Part shown: positions 25,336 through 34,258 of the stretch, piece by piece
How positions within the stretch are numbered: position 1 is the stretch's first letter
Layout of the letters: each line of letters opens with the position of its first letter
Source: Oscillospiraceae bacterium
GTDB taxonomy: Bacteria; Bacillota; Clostridia; Oscillospirales; Acutalibacteraceae
NCBI GenBank assembly: GCA_910574935.1
Contig: CAJTCU010000018.1
Span: 1 to 60,904, forward strand
DNA: 60,904 bases
Direction: 5' to 3'
Program-made: the position numbers and the translations under genes
The notes under the pieces: model-generated
What the model was told of the DNA's origin: nothing
Databases searched by the model: none
What the model saw: the letters and a program-made list of their open reading frames with translations, nothing else

Positions 25336-25934
25336 ATATTTACATGGGAGCAGCGTAAGGCGTTAGGTTTATCATAGAAGGGGTTGGCCAAACGGTTTGC
25401 ATATGGTGTTGAACGTGAACTGAAAATCTGCGTTGTGCAACAAAGAATGCGGCGCTCAAAAATCAGCAGGGCCCAACCATTTTTTCAACGCATCAAATGA
25501 GATTTTCCCAGCAGTGGGCTCATCCCGCTTGCTTTTCGCCATAGCGCTCCAGGCATAAAACGCGCCAGGACGTATCTTTGCCCGCCCTGATCCAGTTGAG
25601 CCGTTTCTTGTACTCCTGCCGGGACTCCGCTCATCCGAATTCTTTTTCTCCGCCCAGCGCTTTACCCTGCCGGCCTCTCTGCCAGTATGTCCGTTCTCGT
25701 CAACCGTCAGATTGCAAAACGCCGCCGTGTTGCGCTGGGGAATCGCGAAATACTTGCCGCTTTATTAATGAACACTTTGCAGCGTGCTCTTCGCTGCTCA
25801 AGATTTGCGCCGCTCAATAAAGAAAACCTCTATCTGGGCCTAAGATTCGACTGCGGCCGCCTTATTAATGGATTTTTCAAATCACCTCCGGGTCCGGCTT
25901 CGGCTTGCGCCAATTTTCCAAAGCATGCTTCCCC
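25336..25934. other. 600-bp spacer without recognised gene
   Basis: Open frames here are short and lack ribosome sites or family resemblance. A minus-strand frame around 25390-25520 reads sensibly for about 45 codons with one stop, suggesting an eroded coding remnant, but I cannot name it. No terminator is evident for the leftward gene ending at 25935. Confidence 0.5.
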
Positions 25935-27215
25935 TCATTTGCACCGCTCAGTCATAATGGATAATATCGTCTGGTCTGTCTGCCGCATTCCTTGCTGAGC
26001 TAAAAATCCCACGTTCGCAATGGTGTTATCCACGCCTTTGGTCACGATGCCGTCGCCGCTTTTAAACTCCTGATGGTTCTTATACATAGAGTACCCCAAG
26101 ATCCCCGCATCCACGCTGGCGGCGATCTTGGCGGCGCAGGACGGCTTTGCCCCGTCGCAGATAGTTCCGCTGATAATCGCTACAGCGTTGACAATGGTGT
26201 GGGCAATGGCTTCGTAGCCGCCGTCCAGCAGATAGGCAATCCCTGCCCCAGCTCCGACCCCCGCGCTGACCGCGCCGCAGTAGGCCGAAAGGCGGCCTAT
26301 GCCGCTTTTCTGGTGGATGGTCACCAGGTCGCTGACCAGCAGCGCCCGGTACAGCTTTTCCTGGCTTGCCCCCAGGAACCTTGCGTAACGAACCACCGGC
26401 ACGGACGCGGTTATCCCCTGGTTGCCGGAGCCGGAGAGGATTACCACCGGCAGTTCGCACCCGCTCATCCGGGCGTCGCTCCCGGCGGCGGCCCAGGCTT
26501 TCGCCTCGGTCTTGATGTCCTCGGGGTACTCCGCCAGCAATACAGAGCCAATATTGGCGCCCCAGTTATTTTTCAGCCCCTCCTCCGCGATAGCCGTATT
26601 GCAGTCGATCTGCCGCTGTAGCAGCGGCGCGATCTCTTCCGGCTCTGCCGTATCAGCAAACTTCAGAATATCCGCGACGTTCAGCACGCTCTTGTCCGTA
26701 AGATTGTCCTCGGCGGAATCGGTAACCGGCTTTTCCAGCAGGACTTCGCCGTCCCTTTCTTCTCTAACGATATTGCTGTGGCTGTTGGCGATATGTACGC
26801 AGGCGGAATGCTCCCCCGCCCAGCCGGTGAGCCGTATGTCCAGCATCCGGGGCGTGTCGGCGCAGACGATCTCAATGGAGGTATCCCGGCAATAGGCCGC
26901 GATGGCCCTGTGCCGCTCCGCCGGAACAGAGGAGATGACCTGTAGAATCTTCTCAGCGTCCCCCGCCGCTATCCCCGCCGCAATGGCCGCGGAAATGCCC
27001 TTTAGCCCTCCGGTGTTGGGGACAACAACGCTTTTCACATTTTTGATGATATTGCCAGAGACCTCCGCCCGTATTCTTTCCGGCCAGAGCCCCAGAATAT
27101 CCCGGAGCCGGGCGGCGGCATAGGCCAGGGCGATGGGCTCCGTACAGCCTGTGGCGGGGACCAGTTCTTCCCTTAAAATGGACAAATACGCCTTTTTTGT
27201 TTCAGCAGTCAACAT
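25935..27215 (-). CDS. cyuA: L-cysteine desulfidase (CyuA/YhaM, UPF0597)
   Basis: 426 residues over the full length of the UPF0597/CyuA family: it begins with the PATGCTEPIALA motif and has the cysteine motif SGTICDGAKPSCAAK near the C-terminus, which with the N-terminal Cys binds the catalytic 4Fe-4S cluster. The enzyme splits L-cysteine to pyruvate, ammonia and sulfide in the cytosol under anaerobic conditions. It lies 15 bases after the YitT gene and probably shares its transcript. No cysteine transporter or CyuR-type regulator is adjacent. Confidence 0.9.
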   Translation of the reverse strand: MLTAETKKAYLSILREELVPATGCTEPIALAYAAARLRDILGLWPERIRAEVSGNIIKNVKSVVVPNTGGLKGISAAIAAGIAAGDAEKILQVISSVPAERHRAIAAYCRDTSIEIVCADTPRMLDIRLTGWAGEHSACVHIANSHSNIVREERDGEVLLEKPVTDSAEDNLTDKSVLNVADILKFADTAEPEEIAPLLQRQIDCNTAIAEEGLKNNWGANIGSVLLAEYPEDIKTEAKAWAAAGSDARMSGCELPVVILSGSGNQGITASVPVVRYARFLGASQEKLYRALLVSDLVTIHQKSGIGRLSAYCGAVSAGVGAGAGIAYLLDGGYEAIAHTIVNAVAIISGTICDGAKPSCAAKIAASVDAGILGYSMYKNHQEFKSGDGIVTKGVDNTIANVGFLAQQGMRQTDQTILSIMTERCK

Positions 27216-27230
27216 AAATTTTACCTCCTT

Positions 27231-28130
27231 TTATCGGGTGGGGCTTTCAGGCGGCTCCACATAGACCCGTTCGCTGGAAAAGCCCTGCCCCCGAACCTCC
27301 TTGATCTGTGTGATGGTCAGGAATGCATGGGGGTCAACGGATTGGATCAGTGACTGTGCGGCATAAAGTTTCCGGGGCGGGATCACGCACAGCACGCCGC
27401 GCTGGGGCAGCCTTGTCCTGCCGGTTTCAATTTGAATCATTGTGATACCGGCCTGTAGCTTTGTCAGGCATTTCTGCCGTATCTCCTCATACCGGCTGGA
27501 AACCACAAAGAGCTGTATCTGTGACTGCCCTAAAAGCATCACTTTGTCCAGCACAATTGTCTCTACCACCAGCAGCACAACGCCGTATAGGATTTGTTCC
27601 GGGTCAGAGAACACGGCCTGCGCACCCATAATGACGATATCCGTCAGGTAGACCGCCACGGAGACCGGGATATGGGTCCACTGATGCAGCGCCAGATTGA
27701 CTACATCCGTTCCGCCGGTAGAAGAACCCACCCGCATCACCAGCCCCACGGCAATGCCCACCAGCCCGCCGCCCAGCAGGGCCGACAGCAGCGGGTCGGC
27801 AGTCAGCCCATCAATATCCGGTACCCTCTGGGCCGCGCCCAGGAAGATGGGGTAGAGCAAGGAGCTGGCCACCGTAGCCAAAACGAACCTCCATCCCAGC
27901 ACCGCCCAGCCCAGCGCCAGGGCCAGCAGGTTCACGCATAAAACGATTACAGCGGTGTCCAGTGGAATAAACCTGGCCAGAACGACCCCAACGCCGGTAG
28001 CGCCGCCCATAATGACGCCGCTGGGCAGGATGAATGCCGCCACGGCGAACCCCAGCAGCATATTTCCGGCTATGATGGCAAAACCGGCCTCAGACGCTTT
28101 TTTCAAGCGCTTCCAATCAAGCTTTCTCAT
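27231..28130 (-). CDS. YitT family membrane protein
   Basis: 299 residues: five or six membrane helices in the first 200 residues (DUF161; GVIMGGATGVGVVLARF, SSTGGTDVV), then a cytoplasmic DUF2179 domain (YLTKLQAGITMIQ-like segment, VLCVIPPRKLYAAQSLIQ). It matches the usual YitT length and order. The ATG lies one base after the stop of the upstream M16 protease, so it is co-translated. Transport role is unproven; co-occurrence with a cysteine desulfidase in one operon hints at a sulfur or amino-acid connection (inference). Confidence 0.88.
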   Translation of the reverse strand: MRKLDWKRLKKASEAGFAIIAGNMLLGFAVAAFILPSGVIMGGATGVGVVLARFIPLDTAVIVLCVNLLALALGWAVLGWRFVLATVASSLLYPIFLGAAQRVPDIDGLTADPLLSALLGGGLVGIAVGLVMRVGSSTGGTDVVNLALHQWTHIPVSVAVYLTDIVIMGAQAVFSDPEQILYGVVLLVVETIVLDKVMLLGQSQIQLFVVSSRYEEIRQKCLTKLQAGITMIQIETGRTRLPQRGVLCVIPPRKLYAAQSLIQSVDPHAFLTITQIKEVRGQGFSSERVYVEPPESPTR

Positions 28131-28131
28131 A

Positions 28132-31023
28132 TCAGAGCACCTCTATATGGTCCAGCCAACCGGCACAGGCGTTCACCTGTTGCCGGGAGCCAAGGACGCA
28201 GACGCTCCCGCGGGCTGTCAGGTCCTCCACAGGGCCCGCCAGGGCGGTAAGATCTTCCGGCACAGTGGCAAGCATCTCCCGGCGGACGCGGCGCCGGTCC
28301 TCGTGGCTGATCTGCCGCCAATAGAGGGCGTCGGCGATCTTGCCTTTCATGCGGGCAGTCAGGAGCGGGTCGGACTCCGCCGCCGCGCCGGTGATCATGC
28401 CGGTCAGGTCTATAGCAATGCCTCTTAGAAAATCCGAGGAGGCGCGGTAGCAGTCCAGCGTCCGGGCGGCGCTGGGGTCACGGAAGGAGTAGAATCCCGC
28501 GAAGCCTGTGTCACGCAAAACCATTCCCGTGCCGTAGGCCCCGCCCTGGACCCGCACCGTGTTCCAAAGGTGGGCAAGGGAGACGGTACGGCCCATGACC
28601 TTCGCCGCGCCGCTTCCGGCTCCTTGGAAAACGCCGCCCAGAGCCGCGTATGATACGCCGGAGGGAATCACAAACCCTTCCCGCCGGGGCTTCCAGGGCA
28701 GGAGGGCCCCCGCGCAGGGCAGGGCAAAGCTACCCGCTGGCAGGCTGGACGAAAGGAGGCGGGCAATGGGATTGGCAGAGGCGTCATTCCCGGCGGTGAC
28801 GCTGACGGTCATGCGGGCGCGGCAGAAAATGCGGCGGGCCAGAGAGCTCAGGTCCTGCGCCAAAGCGGGAAAGCGGGCGGGGAAGTCCTGCTCCAGCTCC
28901 GTGAGCCACCGCAGGAAGGTGATGCCCGAAGCCTGCTCCTGCACGGCTCCCTCGGCGGTGGAGCAGGCCAGGACCCTGGCCATGGCGGCGCTGTGGCCCG
29001 CCGTGGCCATCTGCTCCGCCATGGCCGTCCGCCGCTGGCGCAGGAATGTGAGCGCCTGCTGGGAATTCTCCCACTGCTGCCCCACTAAAAGCTCTGTTAG
29101 GAAGGACAGGGCTTTTTCCAGCTTCGTGTCCAGAATACTACAGGAAACACACAGGAAGGTCCGGCAGCGCTCTGGGGCGTTTTTCCGCCCGTAGGCTTCT
29201 ATAGTGAATTGGATGCTTCCGAACAGGGCGCGCATCTCCCGGTTCAGGTCCGCCAGCCCATACTTTTCCGTATCCAGGCTGCCGAATAACTGGGCCATAA
29301 AGGACGCCTTAGCCAGTTCCTCAGGGGATAGGTCATCTAGCGCGAAATAGAGGCTGCAATAGGTGATACCGTTGGTGGGCAGCCGGTGACGAAGGAGCGT
29401 TATGCTGCCGGCAGTTTCTTCCTCTATGGGCAGCTTTTCCGGCTCCGGCGGAATCTGGTCAAGGCGAAGCCTGGGAATGGACGCCAGCTGCTCCGGCGTG
29501 TCCAGCGTATTCTGCCAAGCGGCGATAGCTTCCTGGAAGCGGCGGGCGCCGGCGGCTTCCGTGGCTCCCCAGCCGGAGCGGACGGCGCTAAGCCAAGCGG
29601 TCTCCTGTGCCTGGCGCTCCTGTCCTATGGTGTGGGAGGGCAGTGCCAGAACCCGGCAGTGATGAGGATTCTCTAAAATGAGCCGCTTCAGCAGATCTTC
29701 AAAATAACCGATCCCGCACTTGTCCCGCAGGCCGTCAAAGAGCGTTCCAACGCTGAGATTTGCCGCCGGGTCGCCGCCGTAGAGCCAGCTCTCTAGAACC
29801 TGGAAGCAAAGCACAAGCCCCTGGGGCATCTGCCCATAGTCCCGCTGCCGGGACTCAAATTCCAGGTTGTCCAGCGCCGCTAGGACCCGCCGGTGATCCA
29901 GCCCCTTCCGAGACAGCCGCTTTAGCTCATCCCGGAGGGCGGCGGACGCCTCCTCGGCCTTGTCCTCGGCCATGTCCCGGGCCTCCAGCATAAGCCAGGG
30001 CTGCTGTATACCGTCGTGAAGCTCTAAGCGGACGTCCCGGGCTAGGCCGCTTTCCAGAAGACGCCGTTTCAGGGGGGCCTGATTGTCCCCACATAGTACA
30101 TCCGATAAGGCTTGCAGCGCCATTAGCGTCTCCCTGTCCCGGAAGGTGCAGGCGGCGTACCCATCCGCCAGCCGGGCGCGTCCCTCCAAAGATTCCTGTG
30201 CGGACAGCTCATAGCGTATCACGGACAGGCCCGCTTCAATGGGCTTTTGCCAAGGTACCCCTTCCGGCACGGCAAGGCGCTCATAAGCACAGAGGTATTC
30301 ATGGTCTAGAATCCCGAGAACCTGTGCGATATCTATGCTGCCGTCCAAAAATATATAGGAATTGGACGGGTGGTAGAGGCGGCTGTGGGCGGCGGCGAAG
30401 GCTTCGTAGGTCAGCTCCGGGATTTTCGCCGGGTCTCCCCCAAAAACATAGCGGTAGCAGGTATCCGGAAACAGGCGGCGGGCCGCCTCTCGCTCCAGAA
30501 GGGCGTCCGGCGAGGAGAAGGCCCCCTTCATCTCGTTGAATACCACGCCCTTGATGGAGAGCGCGCCGGCTTCGTCCAGCTCGTAGTGCCAGCCCTCTTG
30601 GCCGAAAATTTCCGGCTTGGAGTGGAGCAGCGGGTGCAGTACCGCGTCCATGTAGACCCGCAGGAGATTGAGAAAATCCTGGCGGTTCCGGCTGGATACC
30701 GGGTAGACGGTCTTGTCAGGGAAGGTCATGGCGTTGAGGAAGGTGTTCATGGAGCTTTTCATCAACTCCACAAAAGGCTCCTTTACCGGGTAGCGTTTTG
30801 AGCCGCACAGGACTGAGTGCTCCAGAATGTGGAACACGCCCGTGTCGTCCCAGGGCTGGGTCTGGAAAGCGATGGCAAAAGTCTTGTTTTCCTCCGCGCG
30901 TTCCAGCCATACCAGCCGGGCGCCGGACTTTTGGTGCTCCATCAGCCAGAGATTCGCCTCCAGTTCGTCAATACGCTGTTGGTTTAGGACAATAAAGCCT
31001 GAAAAGATACTGCTCTTTTCCAT
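28132..31023 (-). CDS. M16C metalloprotease (presequence protease-like)
   Basis: 963 residues, the full length of insulinase-family M16C enzymes: inverted zinc motif HILEH (His65, Glu68, His69), the downstream Glu in EMKGAFSSPDALL, and four alpha/beta domains in one chain. It degrades short unfolded peptides inside the cell; no signal peptide. The frame stays open 67 codons further upstream, but that part is the translation of miniature element B. AGGAGG nine bases before the ATG at 31023 marks the true start. First gene of a protease-YitT-cyuA operon. Confidence 0.9.
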   Translation of the reverse strand: MEKSSIFSGFIVLNQQRIDELEANLWLMEHQKSGARLVWLERAEENKTFAIAFQTQPWDDTGVFHILEHSVLCGSKRYPVKEPFVELMKSSMNTFLNAMTFPDKTVYPVSSRNRQDFLNLLRVYMDAVLHPLLHSKPEIFGQEGWHYELDEAGALSIKGVVFNEMKGAFSSPDALLEREAARRLFPDTCYRYVFGGDPAKIPELTYEAFAAAHSRLYHPSNSYIFLDGSIDIAQVLGILDHEYLCAYERLAVPEGVPWQKPIEAGLSVIRYELSAQESLEGRARLADGYAACTFRDRETLMALQALSDVLCGDNQAPLKRRLLESGLARDVRLELHDGIQQPWLMLEARDMAEDKAEEASAALRDELKRLSRKGLDHRRVLAALDNLEFESRQRDYGQMPQGLVLCFQVLESWLYGGDPAANLSVGTLFDGLRDKCGIGYFEDLLKRLILENPHHCRVLALPSHTIGQERQAQETAWLSAVRSGWGATEAAGARRFQEAIAAWQNTLDTPEQLASIPRLRLDQIPPEPEKLPIEEETAGSITLLRHRLPTNGITYCSLYFALDDLSPEELAKASFMAQLFGSLDTEKYGLADLNREMRALFGSIQFTIEAYGRKNAPERCRTFLCVSCSILDTKLEKALSFLTELLVGQQWENSQQALTFLRQRRTAMAEQMATAGHSAAMARVLACSTAEGAVQEQASGITFLRWLTELEQDFPARFPALAQDLSSLARRIFCRARMTVSVTAGNDASANPIARLLSSSLPAGSFALPCAGALLPWKPRREGFVIPSGVSYAALGGVFQGAGSGAAKVMGRTVSLAHLWNTVRVQGGAYGTGMVLRDTGFAGFYSFRDPSAARTLDCYRASSDFLRGIAIDLTGMITGAAAESDPLLTARMKGKIADALYWRQISHEDRRRVRREMLATVPEDLTALAGPVEDLTARGSVCVLGSRQQVNACAGWLDHIEVL

Positions 31024-31066
31024 AAATGGCCGCCTCCTCGTAGTGAAATCTTTCTTGTTCGGCTTA

Positions 31067-31228
31067 GGGCTGGTTTGAAACATGGAAAACGCCGCCTTTT
31101 TACCCAGAAGCGGCCCTTTTCTGCGTCGAAAATCCTCGTAAAACAGCAAGGATTCCTTGCTGTTTTCTCCTGGGAACTGACCACTTCGGGTCAAAAATCC
31201 GTCATTTCCTCTATGTTCCAACAAGCCC
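31067..31228. mobile_element. Palindromic miniature element, copy B
   Basis: 162 bp, ends GGGCTGGTTTGAAA and CCAACAAGCCC, flanked by TA on both sides (31065-31066, 31229-31230). The apex is the perfect stem CAGCAAGGA/TCCTTGCTG. It sits between the divergent M16C and flavoprotein genes, so it lies in or next to both promoters. Confidence 0.88.
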
Positions 31229-31415
31229 TAGGTGCCAATATTATAGAAGCTTTTCGCTTCTGACGCAAGATGCTATGCTTATTCTGTTCATTTTCCCGAC
31301 CATTCTGTCCCATTCGCAAATACTCCCTACCGTTTCATACCGGCTTTGGGCTGGAACAGAGCGTCCGCTATTTGTACAGAATAGACCGTTTCCGGGGCGG
31401 AATGAGCAAGCGGTA

Positions 31416-31443
31416 TTGATTTTTTCGGAAAAAATGATATGGT
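31416..31443 (+). promoter_or_regulatory. Weak promoter candidate for redox-export cluster
   Basis: TTGATT (31416-31421), 16-bp spacer, TATGGT (31438-31443). The spacer includes the A/T mirror palindrome TTTTTTCGGAAAAAA. Match to consensus is only fair. Confidence 0.3.
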
Positions 31444-31476
31444 TGCATTTAGAAAAAGCTGGGAGGGGTGCGTCAG

Positions 31477-32337
31477 ATGTACGACCTGCTTATTATCGGC
31501 AGCGGGCCCGCCGGTGTTTCCGCCGCGCTAAGCGCAAAAGCACGGGGCCTGGATTTTCTATGGTTCGGCTCCAGACAGTTAAGCCCTAAAATCGTGAAAG
31601 CCCAGTGTGTGATGAACTATCCGGGGCTTCCGGCAGTTACCGGGCCAAAGATGCGGGATGCCTTTTTACATCAAGTGGACAGCTTGGGCATTTCTATTTT
31701 AGAGGAACGGGTCAATTCCATCTACGACATGGGCGGCTATTATACCGCCGTGGTCAATGACAAGATGTATGACGCCAGGGCGGTCATCCTGGCCCCGGGG
31801 GTATCTAACAGCCGGGAGATACCCGGCGAGAGCCGGCTGCTGGGGAAGGGGGTCAGCTATTGCGCCACCTGTGACGGTGAGCTGTACCGGGGCAAACGCC
31901 TGGCAGTGGTCTGCACAGACCCATCTTTGGAGGAGGAAGTCGAGTTCCTGGCCGGGCTGGCTTCAGAGCTGTTCCTGTGCACCAGCTATAAGGACTGCGG
32001 CGTCCACCGGGACAATGTGCGGCACACGGTGGGATATCCCACGGAAATTTTGGGAGGGGACAGGGCTTCCGGCCTGGTCTGCGGCAGCGAGACGGCAGCG
32101 GCGGACGGCGTATTCTGCCTGCGTTCCTGCGTGGCCCCGTCGGCGCTGCTGCCGGGACTGGCGGCAGAGGGCGGACACATCCGGGTGGACCGGGGACAGC
32201 GGACCAACCTGCCGGGCTGTTTTGCCGCCGGGGACTGCACGGGACGGCCCTATCAGTACGCAAAGGCGGTGGGCGAGGGCAACGTGGCCCTGCACAGCGC
32301 GGTGGAATACCTGAAAGAAATGGAGGCGCGGGAATGA
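31477..32337 (+). CDS. Thioredoxin-reductase-like flavoprotein, no NADPH motif
   Basis: 286 residues. FAD-binding IIGSGPAGVSAAL at the N-terminus, redox pair Cys129-Ala-Thr-Cys132 (CATCDG) and C-terminal FAD motif CFAAGDCTGRPYQYAKAVGEG as in TrxB. The second Rossmann domain lacks the GGGxSA NADPH motif; the place reads VVCTDPSLEEEVEF, and the HRRxxxR motif is absent too. Clostridial ferredoxin-linked flavin thioredoxin reductases show the same loss, so ferredoxin may be the electron donor (inference). A GTG at 31468 is in frame, but GGGAGG fits the ATG at 31477 better. It overlaps the next gene by four bases; the thioredoxin two genes on is its obvious substrate. Confidence 0.85.
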   Translation: MYDLLIIGSGPAGVSAALSAKARGLDFLWFGSRQLSPKIVKAQCVMNYPGLPAVTGPKMRDAFLHQVDSLGISILEERVNSIYDMGGYYTAVVNDKMYDARAVILAPGVSNSREIPGESRLLGKGVSYCATCDGELYRGKRLAVVCTDPSLEEEVEFLAGLASELFLCTSYKDCGVHRDNVRHTVGYPTEILGGDRASGLVCGSETAAADGVFCLRSCVAPSALLPGLAAEGGHIRVDRGQRTNLPGCFAAGDCTGRPYQYAKAVGEGNVALHSAVEYLKEMEARE

Positions 32338-33254
32338 GATCAAGAATATTAAAGATGAAGGACTACCGAGAGGTGGACGTGGGGCCGCTGCTTAAGCCTT
32401 TTGTGCCGGATGAGGCGGAGCTGGCTTCGGAGATAAGGCGGCTGACCAACCCGTATATCCGCTGGGAGCCCGGCGAGGTGGTCTCTGCCGGGGACCAGGT
32501 GGTGTGCCGGCTGGTTTCGGACTGCCCCAGGTACAATAAGGAGAAGGTTCGTTTTGTGGCAGGGAGCGGGATGTTTCAAAGGGAGCTGGAAAATCTCTCT
32601 ATCGGCATGAGGGTGGGCGAGACCCGGGAGGCTGGCCTGCCAGAGTGCAAGGTGTCCCTTGCGCTGGCAGGGGTGATGAACCGCGTGGCCCCGGAACCTT
32701 GTGATGAGATGGTGGAGAAGCTGGAGCTGGACGGCGTGCATACTGTGGCGGAATACCGGGCCTACCTGATGGAGCGGCAGAAAGAGGCCGCTTTCGGGCA
32801 GGACTCTTTTGAAGCGCTGAAGGAGCTCACCCGGGAGGTGATAAGCGGCTCTGAGTTTGTGCTGTACCGGGAGGACTGGGCCGAAGCCATTAACCGGGAG
32901 CTGGACCGCTGCCGGACGCTGTGCCGCCAGGAGGGCATGGTCCTGGAGAAAATGACGCCGGAGCAGTTCCAGGGCCGCATCCCGGTGAAAAGCTACCATG
33001 AGCTGGTAGCTATGCTCCAGTACGACGGCTGGGACAATCTCTGCCGCTATCTGCTGGGCCGCCGGTACGCCGAAACGGACCACTTTCACTCTGGCGAGGC
33101 GGAGTACGAGGCGTTTATCGCAGACTATGCCAAAACCTGGCGCGTCTCTGAGGAAAGCGCCCGGGAGGCAAACCCATTTGAGAACTTCATTTTTAACGAA
33201 TACGCCGGGCACGCCTATACGGTGCTGAAAAACTATATCAGAGAATTTTATTAA
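32334..33254 (+). CDS. Trigger-factor-like protein without ribosome-binding domain
   Basis: 306 residues. The central part (about 50-115) resembles an FKBP-type prolyl isomerase as in trigger factor (GMFQRELENLSIGMRVGETREAGLPE), followed by a long alpha-helical region like the trigger-factor chaperone arms. The N-terminal ribosome-docking domain with the GFRxGxxP signature is missing, so it should act free in the cytosol. No signal peptide. It is encoded between a flavoprotein and thioredoxin in one transcript and upstream of an ABC exporter, which suggests a dedicated folding helper for a secreted product. Family call is moderate. Confidence 0.7.
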   Translation: MRSRILKMKDYREVDVGPLLKPFVPDEAELASEIRRLTNPYIRWEPGEVVSAGDQVVCRLVSDCPRYNKEKVRFVAGSGMFQRELENLSIGMRVGETREAGLPECKVSLALAGVMNRVAPEPCDEMVEKLELDGVHTVAEYRAYLMERQKEAAFGQDSFEALKELTREVISGSEFVLYREDWAEAINRELDRCRTLCRQEGMVLEKMTPEQFQGRIPVKSYHELVAMLQYDGWDNLCRYLLGRRYAETDHFHSGEAEYEAFIADYAKTWRVSEESAREANPFENFIFNEYAGHAYTVLKNYIREFY

Positions 33255-33268
33255 GGGAGGAACCCATC

Positions 33269-33586
33269 ATGGCAATTCAAAACGCGGACAAGACCAATTT
33301 CAAAGAGCTGATCGGAGAGGACTTCGTCATTGTCGACTTCTACGGCACAACCTGTGTTCCCTGCAAGCTGTTTTCCAAGATACTGGAGGACATTGCGGCG
33401 GAGATACCATTCTTGAACATCGTCAAGCTGAATACCACCGAGAACCCGGAGCTGGCACAGGAGTACGGGATAACCGCCGTGCCCACTGTCCACTTCTATA
33501 AGGACGGACAGCTGCTCAAAAGCCATGTGGGCGTCATGCAGCCCCAGGTGGTGAAGGAGGTTATCGCCCAGTATATGTATGCGTAA
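33269..33586 (+). CDS. trxA: Thioredoxin with CVPC active site
   Basis: 105 residues, complete thioredoxin fold: beta strand FVIVDFYGTTCVPCK with redox cysteines 29 and 32, and cis-proline loop GITAVPTVHFYKDG. The usual WCGPC is replaced by TCVPC, which should change redox potential. No signal peptide, so cytosolic. AGGGAGG precedes the ATG and the gene follows the trigger-factor-like gene after 14 bases. Probable electron acceptor of the flavoprotein at the start of the operon. Confidence 0.93.
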   Translation: MAIQNADKTNFKELIGEDFVIVDFYGTTCVPCKLFSKILEDIAAEIPFLNIVKLNTTENPELAQEYGITAVPTVHFYKDGQLLKSHVGVMQPQVVKEVIAQYMYA

Positions 33587-33611
33587 AGCCGGACAGATTA
33601 AGCGGCTTTTC

Positions 33612-33638
33612 GGGCAAAATCGACATCTGCCCTTTTTT
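33612..33638 (+). terminator. Weak terminator after thioredoxin gene
   Basis: GGGCA/TGCCC five-pair stem followed by six T. A short stem, so partial read-through is likely. Confidence 0.5.
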
Positions 33639-33653
33639 CAATATTTCCAATAT

Positions 33654-33661
33654 GCTATAAT
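33654..33661 (+). promoter_or_regulatory. Extended -10 promoter for small lipoprotein
   Basis: TGCTATAAT: perfect TATAAT (33656-33661) with the TGn extension. No -35 worth naming. Thirty bases before the lipoprotein start, giving it a promoter separate from the thioredoxin operon. Confidence 0.6.
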
Positions 33662-33691
33662 CCATTCACCAATAAAAGGAGGCTCTGTCCC

Positions 33692-34171
33692 ATGAAAAAG
33701 ACTGTGAAACGTATCGTCTGCTCTCTGCTTGCACTGCTTTTAGTGTGCGGTCTTACCGCCTGCGGCGGCACAAAGGGCGTGGACCCGAAAACCTGCACAT
33801 ACGATGAGATGGTGGAATATCTTACCGCCAAGGGCTACATCTCCAAAGACGCCGCCCCGGTGGACATGCTCACTACCGAGGGCTATCTTACGGACAATAC
33901 CGGCGGTGATATCCCCTATGCACCTTTTGCGGATCAAGCACAGGACTACGATGGGCTCTGGCTGATGTGGTGGGACGCCGCCACCCCCTCTGAGGCGTAC
34001 ACCAACTGCTTCCAGAACCTTGCTATGAACGAGGGCGTCATCGTCTACATGGGCGGCGCGGCTGTTCTGGAAACCGCCGCTTACAACGGCAGCTTTGCCA
34101 TTGCCTTTGGGGAGGACTACGCCCAAAAGGACGCCGTTACAGCAGATTTCCAGGCGCTTTCCCAGAAATAA
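33692..34171 (+). CDS. Small secreted lipoprotein, WWD family member 1
   Basis: 159 residues. Lipoprotein signal with lipobox LTACGG (Cys24). The mature domain is acidic and compact, with a YDEMVEYL helix, a central WWD motif, and then NEGVIVYMGG and YNGSFAIAFG. The same pattern (MDEVLAEL, YWWD, DGVIDLYGS, HNGPFALWL) occurs in the protein at 37769-38248, so they are paralogues. I know no family for it. Two cysteines remain after the lipid Cys and could form a disulfide. It has its own promoter and is followed by a strong hairpin before the exporter genes, the layout seen for abundant exported substrates. Confidence 0.75.
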   Translation: MKKTVKRIVCSLLALLLVCGLTACGGTKGVDPKTCTYDEMVEYLTAKGYISKDAAPVDMLTTEGYLTDNTGGDIPYAPFADQAQDYDGLWLMWWDAATPSEAYTNCFQNLAMNEGVIVYMGGAAVLETAAYNGSFAIAFGEDYAQKDAVTADFQALSQK

Positions 34172-34179
34172 GGACATAG

Positions 34180-34226
34180 AAACGCCCCTACCCTATCCTA
34201 ATATTGGGATAGGGCGGGGGCGTTTT
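34180..34226 (+). terminator. Strong hairpin between lipoprotein and ABC exporter
   Basis: Stem AAACGCCCC-ACCCTATCC paired with GGGATAGGG-GGGGCGTTTT, loop TAATATT. Only 32 bases separate it from the exporter start and no promoter is visible there, so it probably acts as a partial terminator that sets a high lipoprotein-to-exporter ratio. Confidence 0.85.
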
Positions 34227-34258
34227 GCTGAAAAGTACATAAGAGGAAGGAGAAAACC

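Noticed and set aside
25578-25998. Short plus-strand frames between importer and cyuA
   Set aside because: Cys/Arg/Pro-rich, no ribosome site, typical noise.
31024-31224. N-terminal 67-residue extension of the M16C protease
   Set aside because: It is the translation of miniature element B plus leader; a good ribosome site marks the start at 31023, and the same peptide pattern recurs wherever the element lies.
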